The notes under the pieces: generated by a model
The model's input: the letters and a program-made list of their open reading frames with translations, nothing else
What the model was told of the DNA's origin: nothing
Database searches by the model: none
Assembly (NCBI RefSeq): GCF_001439815.1
Contig: NZ_JYLM01000002.1
Span: 744,001-808,000 of the forward strand
Origin: Pseudomonas orientalis
GTDB taxonomy: Bacteria; Pseudomonadota; Gammaproteobacteria; Pseudomonadales; Pseudomonadaceae
DNA length: 64,000 nucleotides
Reading direction: 5' to 3'
Shown here: in pieces, positions 34,801 through 43,922 of the stretch
Layout of the letters: every line of letters begins with the position of its first letter
Position numbering within the stretch: the stretch's first letter is position 1
Made by a program: the position numbers and the translations under genes

Positions 34801-35223
34801 TCAAGGCTTTATATTTTTCAGCTCGTTGAGCAGGCCCAGCAGTTGCTCCATTTTTTGTGCACCAAACTGTTCCTCGATCTTGCGGTAGTTGCTTTCCATG
34901 CCTTCACTCATCGACACGAAGCACTGCTGGCCGCGCTCGGTGAGGCCGACGAACACCCGTCGCTGATCCTGGCTGGACTTCTGCCGACGTACCAGGCCAT
35001 CGCGCTCCAGGCGGTTCAACACGCCAGTCATGCTCGGCTTCAGAATGCACGCCTGCTGGGCAAGTTGATGGCTTTCCAGCTCGCCCTGCTGGCGCAGTAT
35101 GCGAATCACCCGCCACTGCTGTTCGGTCAGTTCATGTTGATTCAGTGCAGGACGGAAAAACGCCATGGCCGCTTCACGGGCTTGCAGCAAGGTCAGGGTC
35201 AAGGAAGGTCGGGGGTTGGCCAT
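34801..35223 (-). CDS. hpaR: HpaR-like MarR regulator, copy 1
   Basis: A 140-residue MarR-family repressor of the HpaR (homoprotocatechuate degradation) type: SLTLTLLQAREAAMAFFRPA at the N terminus, LTEQQWRVIRILRQQGEL, CILKPSMTGVLNRLERDGLV as recognition helix, and QDQRRVFVGLTERGQ as wing. It lies upstream of hpaA and the hpa operon. A very similar paralogue is at 43923 on the far side of the operon. Which of the two is the true operon repressor cannot be told from sequence; copy 2 carries the shared TTAAC motif at its own promoter, while none is seen directly upstream of this copy. Confidence 0.85.
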   Translation of the reverse strand: MANPRPSLTLTLLQAREAAMAFFRPALNQHELTEQQWRVIRILRQQGELESHQLAQQACILKPSMTGVLNRLERDGLVRRQKSSQDQRRVFVGLTERGQQCFVSMSEGMESNYRKIEEQFGAQKMEQLLGLLNELKNIKP

Positions 35224-35386
35224 ATCGGCACCACGTGGATGAGCGAGTCGGCAGCTTAGTGTCGCCGGCCAGCGCGCGCAAGCCTGTGAAAAGTGCAATC
35301 GGTTCCGCGTAAAAGCCATTCTGCCGGCCTGCCGGGCCGGTCATGCTGCCCCCCACAAGATCAAGGCGAAATCCCCCATGCCTGGC

Positions 35387-36292
35387 TCAACGCAAACCCA
35401 ATTGCCGCTGGCGATACTCCCCTGGAGTGAGCTGTGCGTAACGCTGGAAAAAACGGCTGAAATAGGCCGGGTCCTTGAACCCGAGCTGGTAGCAGATTTC
35501 GTTGGCGGAGCCACCCGTGAACAGCAACAGGCGCTTGGCCTCCTGCATCAGGCGCTCCAGAATCAGGCGTTTGGACGGCAGGTCGGCGATGCGTCGGCAC
35601 ACATCGTTGAGTCGCGCCTGCGTCACGCCGATACCCTGCGCGTAACGCGACAACGGCCAGTGCTGCAGGTAGTGCGCTTCGATCAGCTCGTTGAAACGGT
35701 GGAAAATCTTCAAGTCTTCGTGCCGCGCCGGCGTGGCTTTCAACGAGTGGGAGCACAGCCGCAACAGGCTCACCATGATCAAGCGCGTCAAGCTGTCCAG
35801 GGCGGCGCCATGCCCTGGGCGCTTGGCATCCACCTCTTCGCTCAATTCGTCGAACAGAAAGTCCAGCCGGCGTATTTCACCCGCGTTGTGCGGCCCCAAA
35901 TGCGCCAGCGCGACACACGCCGCCGACAGCTGCGCGCCGGCCGGTGCCAGGCTGGGGTCGGTCTCGATCAATTGCCAGACCAGTTGCTGACGCACCGTCA
36001 ACACGTGTCCGTCACTGTCGGCCTCGGTCACGAAGGCATGCGGCACGGTGGGCGGCGTAAGGAAGAACATCGGCCCCGACTCGACGTACTGCTGGTCGTC
36101 CAGGTACACCCGCACCGCGCCGCTTTTGACGTAATGCACCTGGAAGAACCGGTCATGCCGGTGCACCGGCATGTTGCGCCCGAAGAAACCCGCCAGGTTG
36201 GCCAGCCGGTCGTAATGCACCTGCGCGTCGCTGTAGCGCTGGTCATAGACCTGGCCGATGTTGATGTTGGGGATGGGGTGACGGTCGGTCAT
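35387..36292 (-). CDS. hpaA: 4-hydroxyphenylacetate catabolism activator, AraC family
   Basis: A 301-residue AraC/XylS protein of the HpaA type. The cupin sensing domain has NMPVHRHDRFFQVHYVKSG near residue 45; the double HTH is C-terminal, with YAQGIGVTQARLNDVCRRIA and IAYQLGF-like EICYQLGFKDPAYFSRFFQR. HpaA activates the hpa genes in response to hydroxyphenylacetates. The ATG at 36292 is preferred over the longer frame, which would run into the promoter of hpaG1. The gene is divergent from the hpa operon across 173 bp. Confidence 0.87.
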   Translation of the reverse strand: MTDRHPIPNINIGQVYDQRYSDAQVHYDRLANLAGFFGRNMPVHRHDRFFQVHYVKSGAVRVYLDDQQYVESGPMFFLTPPTVPHAFVTEADSDGHVLTVRQQLVWQLIETDPSLAPAGAQLSAACVALAHLGPHNAGEIRRLDFLFDELSEEVDAKRPGHGAALDSLTRLIMVSLLRLCSHSLKATPARHEDLKIFHRFNELIEAHYLQHWPLSRYAQGIGVTQARLNDVCRRIADLPSKRLILERLMQEAKRLLLFTGGSANEICYQLGFKDPAYFSRFFQRYAQLTPGEYRQRQLGLR

Positions 36293-36382
36293 CGCACGCT
36301 GCTCGTTGTTTTTGTGATGGCGGTGGCGCTCATCCTGCACCGAGTCGCGCAGTGGAACCACCGCGAAATGAGTGTGCCACGC

Positions 36383-36426
36383 TTGACGATAGTTAACATC
36401 TTAATTATAACTGTTAACACATTAAC
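36383..36426 (+). promoter_or_regulatory. hpaG1 promoter overlapped by GTTAAC repeats
   Basis: A sigma-70-like promoter: TTGACG (36383-36388), a 17-bp spacer, TATAAC (36406-36411). GTTAAC lies in the spacer (36392-36397) and again directly after the -10 (36413-36418), followed by ATTAAC (36421-36426). The unit GTTAACACATTAACAA is nearly identical to GTTAACAGATTAACAA at 44366-44381 in front of hpaR copy 2, so it is a candidate HpaR operator that would occlude the polymerase. Confidence 0.7.
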
Positions 36427-36465
36427 AATATCCGGAGCCGCCCCATGGCTCTGCCAGGAGAAAGC

Positions 36466-37140
36466 ATGAGCCGTGCCTTGCATGACGTCGCGACCGGCAC
36501 TCTGTTCGGTGTCGCACTGAACTACCAGGGGCTGCTCAAGCAGCGCCTCGCCGAATTCGAACAGCCGCCGTATCAAAAGCCGCCGGTCAAACCGGTGCTG
36601 TTTATCAAGACGCCCAATACCCGCAATCAGCACGGTGCCGAGGTTGTGCACCCAGGCCCGGGCGAACGCTTGCAACCCGGCCCGGCCCTGGGCGTGGTGA
36701 TGGGCAAGAGCGCCAGCCGTGTTAGCGCGGCCGAAGCCCTCGATTACGTAGCCGGCTACACCATCGTCAATGAATTCAGCCTGCCGGAAGACAGCTACTA
36801 CCGCCCTGCCGTCAAAGCCAAATGCCGGGATGGTTTCTGTGCCGTCGGGCCTGAGCTGATCCCCACTGCACAGATCAACGACCCGCATAGCCTGGCGATC
36901 ACGCTGTACGTCAACGGCGAGGTTCGCCAGCAAAACAGCACCGCTAACTTCGTGCGCAACATTGCGTTGCTGATCGCCGAAATCAGCGAGTTCATGACCC
37001 TGCACGCAGGCGATGTGCTGATCACCGGCACCCCTGAAGGTCGCGTCGATGTGCTGCCGGGTGACAGCGTCGCCGTTGAAATCAGCGGGCTGGGGCGTCT
37101 CGTCAATCACATCGTGGCCCAGCCGCAGGAGCACGCATGA
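36466..37140 (+). CDS. hpaG1: Homoprotocatechuate isomerase/decarboxylase subunit, N-terminal type
   Basis: A 224-residue fumarylacetoacetate-hydrolase-family protein. FGVALNYQGLL, KPPVKPVLFIKTPNT and MTLHAGDVLITGTPEGRVDVLPGD are family motifs. With HpaG2 it decarboxylates 5-oxopent-3-ene-1,2,5-tricarboxylate and isomerises the product. The ATG at 36466 follows AGGAG at good spacing; an ATG seven codons upstream is less well placed. Its stop overlaps the hpaG2 ATG by 4 bp. In E. coli the two halves are fused as HpaG; here they are separate genes. Confidence 0.9.
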   Translation: MSRALHDVATGTLFGVALNYQGLLKQRLAEFEQPPYQKPPVKPVLFIKTPNTRNQHGAEVVHPGPGERLQPGPALGVVMGKSASRVSAAEALDYVAGYTIVNEFSLPEDSYYRPAVKAKCRDGFCAVGPELIPTAQINDPHSLAITLYVNGEVRQQNSTANFVRNIALLIAEISEFMTLHAGDVLITGTPEGRVDVLPGDSVAVEISGLGRLVNHIVAQPQEHA

Positions 37141-37907
37141 AACACGCCCGTATCCGCTTTGAAGGCGAAATTCACCGCGTTCAAGTCGAAGACAACAACG
37201 CCGTGCGCCTGGCTGACGGCCGCCTGCTGACCGAAGACCAGGTGCAATGGCTGCCACCGGCCACCGGCAGCATGTTCGCCCTGGGCCTGAACTACGCCGA
37301 CCACGCCGCCGAACTGGCGTTCAAACCGCCCACCGAGCCGCTGGCGTTCATCAAATCCCCAGGCACCTACACCGGCCACAACCAGGTGAGCTGGCGCCCG
37401 GATAACGTCGCCTACATGCACTACGAGTGCGAACTGGTGGCCGTCATCGGCAAAGCGGCGCGCAACGTCAAGCGCGAAGACGCCCTGGACTATGTGGCGG
37501 GTTACACGGTGTGCAACGACTACGCGATTCGTGATTACCTGGAAAACTACTACCGCCCCAATCTGCGCGTAAAAAACCGCGACGCCACCACGCCCGTCGG
37601 CCCCTGGATCGTTGATGTGGCCGATGTGCCGGACCCGAGCAACCTGAAGCTGCGCACCTGGATCAACGGTGAACTGCGCCAGGAAGGCAGCACCCGCGAC
37701 ATGATTTTCGACATTCCCTACCTCATCGAATACCTGTCCGGCTTCATGACCTTGCAGCCCGGCGACATGATCGCCACCGGCACGCCCGAGGGCCTGGCCG
37801 ATGTGGTGCCCGGCGATGAAGTGGTGGTGGAAGTCGAAGGCGTCGGTCGCCTGGTCAATCGGATTGTCAGCGAAACGGCGTTCTTCAACGCCCGTAAAGA
37901 GGCTTGA
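37137..37907 (+). CDS. hpaG2: Homoprotocatechuate isomerase/decarboxylase subunit, C-terminal type
   Basis: A 256-residue fumarylacetoacetate-hydrolase-family enzyme: FALGLNYADHAAELAF, ECELVAVIGKAARNV (metal-binding acidic residues) and LQPGDMIATGTPEGLADVVPGD. It pairs with HpaG1 in the decarboxylation and isomerisation of the ring-cleavage product. It starts in the 4-bp ATGA overlap with hpaG1 and ends 5 bp before the hpaE ATG. Length and motifs are normal. Confidence 0.91.
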   Translation: MKHARIRFEGEIHRVQVEDNNAVRLADGRLLTEDQVQWLPPATGSMFALGLNYADHAAELAFKPPTEPLAFIKSPGTYTGHNQVSWRPDNVAYMHYECELVAVIGKAARNVKREDALDYVAGYTVCNDYAIRDYLENYYRPNLRVKNRDATTPVGPWIVDVADVPDPSNLKLRTWINGELRQEGSTRDMIFDIPYLIEYLSGFMTLQPGDMIATGTPEGLADVVPGDEVVVEVEGVGRLVNRIVSETAFFNARKEA

Positions 37908-37912
37908 GCAGC

Positions 37913-39373
37913 ATGATCAAACATTGGATCAACGGCCGTGAGGTCGAAAGCAAAGACGTGTTCGTCAACTACAACCCGGCCACCGGCGAAGCCATCGGCG
38001 AAGTCGCCAGCGGCGGTGCCGAAGAAGTGGCGCAGGCCGTGGCGGCGGCCAGGGAAGCCTTTCCGAAGTGGGCCGGAACACCCGCCAAGGAACGTGCGCG
38101 CCTGATGCGCAAGCTCGGTGAACTGATCGAACAGAACGTGCCGCGCCTGGCCGAACTGGAAACCCTCGACACCGGCCTGCCGATTCACCAGACCAAAAAC
38201 GTATTGATCCCACGCGCCTCGCACAACTTCGATTTCTTCGCCGAAGTCTGCACACGCATGGACGGGCACAGCTACCCGGTCGACGACCAGATGCTCAACT
38301 ACACCTTGTACCAGCCGGTGGGTGTGTGCGCGCTGGTCTCGCCATGGAACGTGCCGTTCATGACGGCCACCTGGAAGACCGCGCCGTGCCTGGCGCTGGG
38401 CAACACCGCCGTGCTGAAGATGTCCGAGCTGTCACCGCTGACCGCCAACGAACTGGGGCGCCTGGCCGTCGAAGCCGGCATCCCCAACGGCGTGCTGAAC
38501 GTGATCCAGGGTTACGGCGCCACGGCGGGCGATGCGTTGGTGCGCCACCCCGACGTGCGAGCAATTTCCTTCACCGGCGGCACGGCCACCGGCAAGAAGA
38601 TCATGCAGACCGCCGGCCTGAAAAAGTACTCCATGGAACTGGGCGGCAAGTCGCCGGTGCTGATCTTCGAAGACGCCGACCTGGAACGTGCGCTGGACGC
38701 GGCATTGTTCACGATTTTCTCGCTCAACGGCGAACGTTGCACCGCCGGCAGCCGGATCTTTATCCAGGAAAGCGTTTACGCGCAATTCGTGGCTGAGTTT
38801 GCCGCGCGCGCCAAACGCCTGATCGTCGGCGACCCGCAAGACCCGAAGACCCAGGTCGGCTCGATGATCACCCAGGCCCACTACGACAAGGTCACCGGCT
38901 ACATCAGGATCGGCCTCGAAGAAGGCGCCACCCTCCTCGCCGGCGGCCTGGAGCGCCCGGCCAACCTGGCGGCGCACTTGAGCCGCGGCCAGTTCATTCA
39001 ACCGACGGTTTTCGCCGATGTGAACAACAACATGCGCATTGCCCAGGAAGAAATCTTTGGCCCGGTGGTGTGCCTGATTCCGTTCAAGGACGAAGCCGAA
39101 GCGCTGCAGCTGGCCAACGACACCGAGTACGGCCTGGCGTCCTACATCTGGACCCAGGACATCGGCAAGGCGCATCGTCTGGCCTATGGCATCGAAGCCG
39201 GCATGGTGTTCATCAACAGTCAGAACGTGCGCGACCTGCGCCAGCCGTTCGGCGGGGTGAAAGGTTCCGGCACCGGCCGTGAAGGCGGCCAATACAGCTT
39301 CGAGGTGTTTGCCGAGATCAAGAACGTGTGCATCTCGATGGGCAGTCATCACATTCCACGCTGGGGCGTCTGA
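37913..39373 (+). CDS. hpaE: 5-carboxymethyl-2-hydroxymuconate semialdehyde dehydrogenase
   Basis: A 486-residue NAD-dependent aldehyde dehydrogenase highly like E. coli HpaE: KERARLMRKLGELIEQNVP, GLPIHQTKNVLIPRASHNF, the glutamate in SMELGGKSPVLIFEDADLE, the catalytic Cys in NGERCTAGSRIFIQ, and the terminal SMGSHHIPRWGV. It oxidises the semialdehyde formed by HpaD. The ATG at 37913 follows AAGAGG; a TTG three codons earlier is ignored. Confidence 0.95.
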   Translation: MIKHWINGREVESKDVFVNYNPATGEAIGEVASGGAEEVAQAVAAAREAFPKWAGTPAKERARLMRKLGELIEQNVPRLAELETLDTGLPIHQTKNVLIPRASHNFDFFAEVCTRMDGHSYPVDDQMLNYTLYQPVGVCALVSPWNVPFMTATWKTAPCLALGNTAVLKMSELSPLTANELGRLAVEAGIPNGVLNVIQGYGATAGDALVRHPDVRAISFTGGTATGKKIMQTAGLKKYSMELGGKSPVLIFEDADLERALDAALFTIFSLNGERCTAGSRIFIQESVYAQFVAEFAARAKRLIVGDPQDPKTQVGSMITQAHYDKVTGYIRIGLEEGATLLAGGLERPANLAAHLSRGQFIQPTVFADVNNNMRIAQEEIFGPVVCLIPFKDEAEALQLANDTEYGLASYIWTQDIGKAHRLAYGIEAGMVFINSQNVRDLRQPFGGVKGSGTGREGGQYSFEVFAEIKNVCISMGSHHIPRWGV

Positions 39374-39423
39374 GCAACACCAACATCCCCTAAGACAACA
39401 ACAACAATTTCAGGAGAATCATC

Positions 39424-40281
39424 ATGGGCGAAGTCGTCCTGGCCGCGAAAATCTGCCACGTTCCCTCGATGTATTTGTCGGAGCTGCCCGGCAAACACCA
39501 TGGCTGCCGTGAGGCGGCGATTGCCGGCCACAAGGAAATCGGCCGGCGCGCGCGCGAACTGGGCGCCGACACCGCCGTGGTGTTCGACGTGCACTGGCTG
39601 GTCAACAGCGCCTATCACGTCAACAGCGGCGAACATTTCAAGGGCATTTACACCAGTAACGAACTGCCGCACTTCATCAAGAATATGGAGTACGAGTACC
39701 CCGGCTGCCCTGAGCTGGGCGAGCTGATCGCCGCCGAAGCCAACGCCGCCGATGTACGCACCCTCGCCCACAACATCCCCAGCCTGGAGCTGGAATACGG
39801 CACCCTGGTGCCGATGCGCTACATGCACATGGGCGTACCGGAGGATCAGAAACTCAACGTGGTGTCGATTGCCGCCTGGTGCGCCTGGCATCGCCTGCAA
39901 GACAGCTTCACCTTCGGCGCCGCCGTGCGCCGCGCCATCGAAAAAAGCGACCGCAAAGTCGTGGTGCTGGCCTCGGGATCGTTGTCGCACCGCTTCTCGG
40001 ACGATCGCAATGCCGAAGCCAATATCCATAACTGGACGCGCGAGTTCGACAAACAGGTCGACCTGCACGTGGTGGAACTGTGGCGCCAGGGCCGCTGGAA
40101 AGAGTTCTGCGCCATGCTCCCCGACTACGCCGAGCACTGCTTTGGCGAAGGCAAGATGCACGACACCGCCATGCTCCTGGGTTTGCTCGGCGGGCCGGAT
40201 TACAGCAAGCCGGCCGAGATCATCACCGAACCCTTCGGCAGCTCGGGTACCGGGCAAATCAACGCTATTTTCCCTGTTTGA
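39424..40281 (+). CDS. hpaD: Homoprotocatechuate 2,3-dioxygenase
   Basis: A 285-residue class III (LigB-type) extradiol dioxygenase. The N terminus AAKICHVPSMYLSELPGKHHG carries a metal histidine when read in context, and VVFDVHWLVNSAYHVN another; EYEYPGCPELGE and PSLELEYGTLVPMRYM follow. It opens homoprotocatechuate between C2 and C3 using Fe2+ or Mn2+. CAGGAGAATCATC precedes the ATG. Placement between hpaE and hpaF is the usual order. Confidence 0.94.
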   Translation: MGEVVLAAKICHVPSMYLSELPGKHHGCREAAIAGHKEIGRRARELGADTAVVFDVHWLVNSAYHVNSGEHFKGIYTSNELPHFIKNMEYEYPGCPELGELIAAEANAADVRTLAHNIPSLELEYGTLVPMRYMHMGVPEDQKLNVVSIAAWCAWHRLQDSFTFGAAVRRAIEKSDRKVVVLASGSLSHRFSDDRNAEANIHNWTREFDKQVDLHVVELWRQGRWKEFCAMLPDYAEHCFGEGKMHDTAMLLGLLGGPDYSKPAEIITEPFGSSGTGQINAIFPV

Positions 40282-40326
40282 CCGCATGGCCGCCCGGTAT
40301 CCCCGAGCGGCCTGAAGGAGCCGTTC

Positions 40327-40719
40327 ATGCCTCATTTCATCGCTGAGTACACCGACAACATCGAACAGCAGGCCGACCTGCCCGGCCTGTTTGAAAAAGT
40401 CCACGCCACCCTGGGCGACAGCGGCGTGTTCCCGCTGGGCGGTATCCGCAGCCGCGGTGTGCGCCTGGACACCTGGCGCATGGCCGACGGCAAGCATGAC
40501 TACGCCTTCGTGCACATGACCCTCAAGGTCGGCCATGGCCGCGACCTGGCGACACGGCAGGCAGTCGCCGAAAAACTCTTCGCGGTGATCACCGCGCACT
40601 TTGCCGAGCTGCAAGCCCAACGTCTGCTGGCCTTGTCGTTTGAAATGACCGAACTGCACGAACACCTCAATTTCAAGCAGAACAATGTGCATGCCTTCCT
40701 CAAGGCACAGGTGAACTAA
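40327..40719 (+). CDS. hpaF: 5-carboxymethyl-2-hydroxymuconate delta-isomerase
   Basis: A 130-residue CHMI of the 4-oxalocrotonate tautomerase-related superfamily, of normal length. After removal of Met the catalytic Pro is at the N terminus (PHFIAEYTDNIE); GGIRSRGVRLDTW and FVHMTLKVGHGRD are family signatures. It isomerises the HpaE product before decarboxylation by HpaG. GAAGGAG lies nine bases before the ATG. It is 45 bp after hpaD. Confidence 0.94.
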   Translation: MPHFIAEYTDNIEQQADLPGLFEKVHATLGDSGVFPLGGIRSRGVRLDTWRMADGKHDYAFVHMTLKVGHGRDLATRQAVAEKLFAVITAHFAELQAQRLLALSFEMTELHEHLNFKQNNVHAFLKAQVN

Positions 40720-40770
40720 CCCGCCCTGCCCGTTCGTTCCATCGGCCTCTCAGACAAAAAGTATAAAACC

Positions 40771-42075
40771 ATGAGCACAGCCAATACCGCCGACACTTGC
40801 ACTGCCGTCGCCCGCGACCGCACCCACAGCGCCATCACCTGGCGGCTGATGCCGCTGTTGCTGATCTGTTACCTGTTCGCCCATCTCGATCGCATCAACA
40901 TCGGCTTCGCCAAGATGCAGATGAGCGCCGACCTCAACTTCAGCGACACCGTCTATGGCTTCGGTGCCGGCCTGTTCTTCGTCGCCTACGCATTGTTCGG
41001 CGTGCCCAGCAACATGGCCCTCGACCGCGTCGGCCCCAGGCGCTGGATCGCCACGCTGATGGTGGTGTGGGGCGCGCTGTCGACCTGCATGTTCCTGGTC
41101 GACAGCGCGACGGGCTTCTATGTGCTGCGCTTTTTGCTCGGGGTCGCCGAAGCGGGTTTTTTCCCGGGCATCCTGGTGTTCCTGAACCGTTGGTACCCGG
41201 CCGGTCGGCGTGCGCAAATCACCGCCTTGTTTGCGATTGCAGTGCCCATGGCCGGGGTGGTCGGCGGGCCGCTCTCCGGCGGCATCCTGGAGCACTTTCA
41301 TGACCTGGGCGGCCTGCGCGGCTGGCAATGGATGTTCGTGATCGAGGGCGCGCCGGTCATTCTGCTCGGGCTGGTGGTACTCAAGTGCCTGCCGGACAGC
41401 TTTGAGACCGTGACCTGGCTGACGGCTGCGCAAAAACAACACTTGCGCGAGCAACTGCACAGCGAAGAACAGCGCAAATCCATCACCTCGTTCGCCGCCA
41501 TTCTTCACAACCGGCAGGTGTGGCTGCTGGTGGCGGTGTATTTCGCGGTGATGCTGGCGGTCAACACCCTGGCGTTCTGGATGCCGACGCTGATCCATGG
41601 GGCCGGGGTCGGCAGCGACGGCAAGGTCGGCCTGCTCAGTGCGGTGCCCTACCTGGCCGGGTGCTTTTTCATGATCGGCTGCGGGCGCTCGTCCGACCGA
41701 CACCGCGAACGCCGCTGGCACCTGTGCGTGCCATTGCTGATGTCCGCCGGCGGCATCGCCATCGCCGGGCTCGCCCCTGCCAACCCGGCCCTGGTGCTGG
41801 GCGGCCTGATCATCGCCGGCATGGGCGCCAGCGCCGCGTTGCCGATGTTCTGGCAGTTGCCCCCGGCGTTCCTGTCCAACCACACCCAGGCCGCCGGCAT
41901 TGCCTTGATCAGTTCCTTCGGCAGCATTGCGTCGTTCTTCGCGCCCTACCTCATAGGCTGGATGCGCGACACCACCCACAGCGCCAGCCTGGCCCTCTAC
42001 GCCCTGGCAGTGCTGATTGCACTCGGCGGCTTGCTGGTGCTGCGCACCCAGGCGGCCGTCGTCAACCCTCACTAA
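40771..42075 (+). CDS. hpaX: 4-hydroxyphenylacetate permease (MFS, ACS family)
   Basis: A 434-residue MFS transporter of the anion:cation symporter family with 12 helices: ICYLFAHLDRINIGFAKMQM at TM1, PSNMALDRVGPRRWIA in loop 2-3, and RFLLGVAEAGFFPGILVFL with the following WYPAGRRAQ segment. HpaX takes up 4-hydroxyphenylacetate. It sits between hpaF and hpaH in the catabolic operon, 51 bp after hpaF. No better substrate is suggested by context. Confidence 0.9.
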   Translation: MSTANTADTCTAVARDRTHSAITWRLMPLLLICYLFAHLDRINIGFAKMQMSADLNFSDTVYGFGAGLFFVAYALFGVPSNMALDRVGPRRWIATLMVVWGALSTCMFLVDSATGFYVLRFLLGVAEAGFFPGILVFLNRWYPAGRRAQITALFAIAVPMAGVVGGPLSGGILEHFHDLGGLRGWQWMFVIEGAPVILLGLVVLKCLPDSFETVTWLTAAQKQHLREQLHSEEQRKSITSFAAILHNRQVWLLVAVYFAVMLAVNTLAFWMPTLIHGAGVGSDGKVGLLSAVPYLAGCFFMIGCGRSSDRHRERRWHLCVPLLMSAGGIAIAGLAPANPALVLGGLIIAGMGASAALPMFWQLPPAFLSNHTQAAGIALISSFGSIASFFAPYLIGWMRDTTHSASLALYALAVLIALGGLLVLRTQAAVVNPH

Positions 42076-42087
42076 GAGACCCTTGCC

Positions 42088-42891
42088 ATGCTTGATCAAC
42101 AGCTTATCCAACAAGCCGCCGCCCGCCTCGACCAGGCGGAACGCTCACGGGAGCAGGTACGCCAGTTTTCCCTGGAGCATCCGGCAATCACCCTCGATGA
42201 CGCCTACGCCATCCAGCGCGCGTGGGTAGCCCGCAAAATCAAGGATGGGCGCAAGCTGGTCGGCCACAAGATCGGCCTGACCTCCCGCGCCATGCAGGTG
42301 TCCTCCAATATCACCGAGCCGGATTACGGCGCGCTGCTCGACGATATGTTTTTCGAGGAAGGCACCGACATCCCCTTTGAGCGCTTTATCGTGCCGCGCG
42401 TCGAGGTCGAATTGGCGTTCATCCTGGGCAAACCCTTGAAAGGCCCGAACGTGACCGTGTTCGATGTGCTGGACGCCACCGAATGGGTGATCCCGGCGCT
42501 GGAGATCATCGACGCGCGCATCCAGCAGGTCGACCCGCACACCAAGGCGACCCGCAAGGTGTTCGATACCATCTCCGACAACGCGGCCAACGCCGGCGTG
42601 GTGATGGGCGGGCGCGCCGTGCGCCCGACTGAGATCGACCTGCGCAAGGTGCCGGCGGTGCTGTACCGCAACGGTGTGATCGAAGAGTCCGGCGTGTCGG
42701 CCGCCGTGCTCAACCACCCGGCCAAGGGCGTGGCCTGGCTCGCCAATAAGCTGGCCGCCTATGACGTCACCCTGCAACCGGGGCAGATCATCCTGGGCGG
42801 CTCCTTTACCCGCCCGGTGGCGGCCAACCCTGGCGATACCTTCCATGTCGACTACGACATGCTCGGGTCGATTGCCTGTCGTTTTGTGTAA
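42088..42891 (+). CDS. hpaH: 2-oxo-hept-4-ene-1,7-dioate hydratase
   Basis: A 267-residue hydratase/decarboxylase-family enzyme: [23 protein letters not shown] spans the substrate site in two parts, [18 protein letters not shown] holds the metal-binding Glu residues, and [14 protein letters not shown] closes the C terminus. It hydrates the dienoate made by HpaG to 4-hydroxy-2-oxoheptanedioate. It lies 12 bp after hpaX and 15 bp before hpaI. Confidence 0.95.
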   Translation: MLDQQLIQQAAARLDQAERSREQVRQFSLEHPAITLDDAYAIQRAWVARKIKDGRKLVGHKIGLTSRAMQVSSNITEPDYGALLDDMFFEEGTDIPFERFIVPRVEVELAFILGKPLKGPNVTVFDVLDATEWVIPALEIIDARIQQVDPHTKATRKVFDTISDNAANAGVVMGGRAVRPTEIDLRKVPAVLYRNGVIEESGVSAAVLNHPAKGVAWLANKLAAYDVTLQPGQIILGGSFTRPVAANPGDTFHVDYDMLGSIACRFV

Positions 42892-42906
42892 GCGGAGGAC
42901 TGCCCG

Positions 42907-43710
42907 ATGGATATGCCTGTGAACACCTTCAAACAGCGCCTGCGCAGCGGTGAAGCCCAGATCGGCCTGTGGCTGGGGCTGGCCGATGCCTACTGCGCGG
43001 AACTGGCCGCCAATGCCGGCTTCGATTGGTTGCTGATCGACGGCGAACATGCGCCCAACGATCTGCGCGGCATGCTCGGCCAACTCCAGGCCGTGGCGCC
43101 CTACCCCAGCCACCCGGTGATTCGCCCGGTCATCGGCGACACCGCGCTGATCAAGCAAGTGCTCGATATCGGCGTGCAGACGCTGTTGGTGCCCATGGTC
43201 CAAAGCGCAGCGCAAGCGCAGGAACTGGTGAAAGCCATCCACTACCCACCCAACGGCGTGCGCGGCGTCGGCAGTGCGTTGGCGCGCGCTTCACGCTGGA
43301 ACAGCATCCCCGGCTACCTCGACCACGCCGATGAGCAAATGTGCTTGCTGGTGCAGATCGAAAACCGCGAGGGCCTGGCCAACCTGGACGCCATTGCGGC
43401 CGTGGACGGCATCGACGGTGTGTTCATCGGGCCGGCGGACCTGAGCGCCTCGATGGGCTTTCGCGGCAACCCGGGGCACTCTGAGGTGCAGGCGGCGATC
43501 GAAGATGCCATCGCCCGCATCCGCAACGCGGGCAAGGCCGCCGGCATTCTCAGTGCCGACCAGGCCCTGGCCAGGCGTTACATCGAACTAGGCGCCGCGT
43601 TTGTCGCGGTGGGCGTAGACACCACAGTGCTGATGCGCGGGCTGCAAAGCCTGGCGGCGGCGTTCAAGGGTTCACTGGTGCCTGCAAGCACGGCCGGCGC
43701 TATCTATTAG
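42907..43710 (+). CDS. hpaI: 4-hydroxy-2-oxoheptanedioate aldolase
   Basis: A 267-residue class II aldolase of the HpaI/HpcH family: [32 protein letters not shown] with the catalytic His, [20 protein letters not shown] and [14 protein letters not shown] carrying the metal-binding Glu and Asp. It splits the substrate into pyruvate and succinate semialdehyde and ends the pathway. GCGGAGGAC precedes the ATG; the ATG two codons later is also possible. A REPIN follows 52 bp after the stop. Confidence 0.95.
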   Translation: MDMPVNTFKQRLRSGEAQIGLWLGLADAYCAELAANAGFDWLLIDGEHAPNDLRGMLGQLQAVAPYPSHPVIRPVIGDTALIKQVLDIGVQTLLVPMVQSAAQAQELVKAIHYPPNGVRGVGSALARASRWNSIPGYLDHADEQMCLLVQIENREGLANLDAIAAVDGIDGVFIGPADLSASMGFRGNPGHSEVQAAIEDAIARIRNAGKAAGILSADQALARRYIELGAAFVAVGVDTTVLMRGLQSLAAAFKGSLVPASTAGAIY

Positions 43711-43762
43711 GTAGTGCGAACGAAAAGTGACCTGTAGAGAGGGGGCCCCCTGTAAGGTTTTT

Positions 43763-43862
43763 TGTAGGAGCGAGCTTGCTCGCGAAGAACTCACAGCTGC
43801 CGCGTTCACTCAGGAAAAACGCGTTATCGTTGACGTTTTTCGCGAGCAAGCTCGCTCCTACA
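43763..43862. repeat. REPIN copy C with one-sided outer repeat
   Basis: A 100-bp inverted repeat with arms identical to copies B and D, spacer in the reverse orientation (as in copy A). On its right, cttaactgactggcatt (43877-43893) is the outer motif, running into the REP-like ggggcttgccccc. It separates the convergent hpaI and hpaR copy 2 and could end both transcripts. Confidence 0.92.
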
Positions 43863-43922
43863 GAGAGCGATGTACGCTTAACTGACTGGCATTGGGGCTT
43901 GCCCCCAGCCGGTCCACTCGCT

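Noticed and set aside
39349..40692. 447-codon minus-strand open frame
   Set aside because: Covers hpaD and hpaF in antisense; these have clear family identity.
40750..42114. 454-codon minus-strand open frame
   Set aside because: Antisense to hpaX; no ribosome binding site or recognisable domain.
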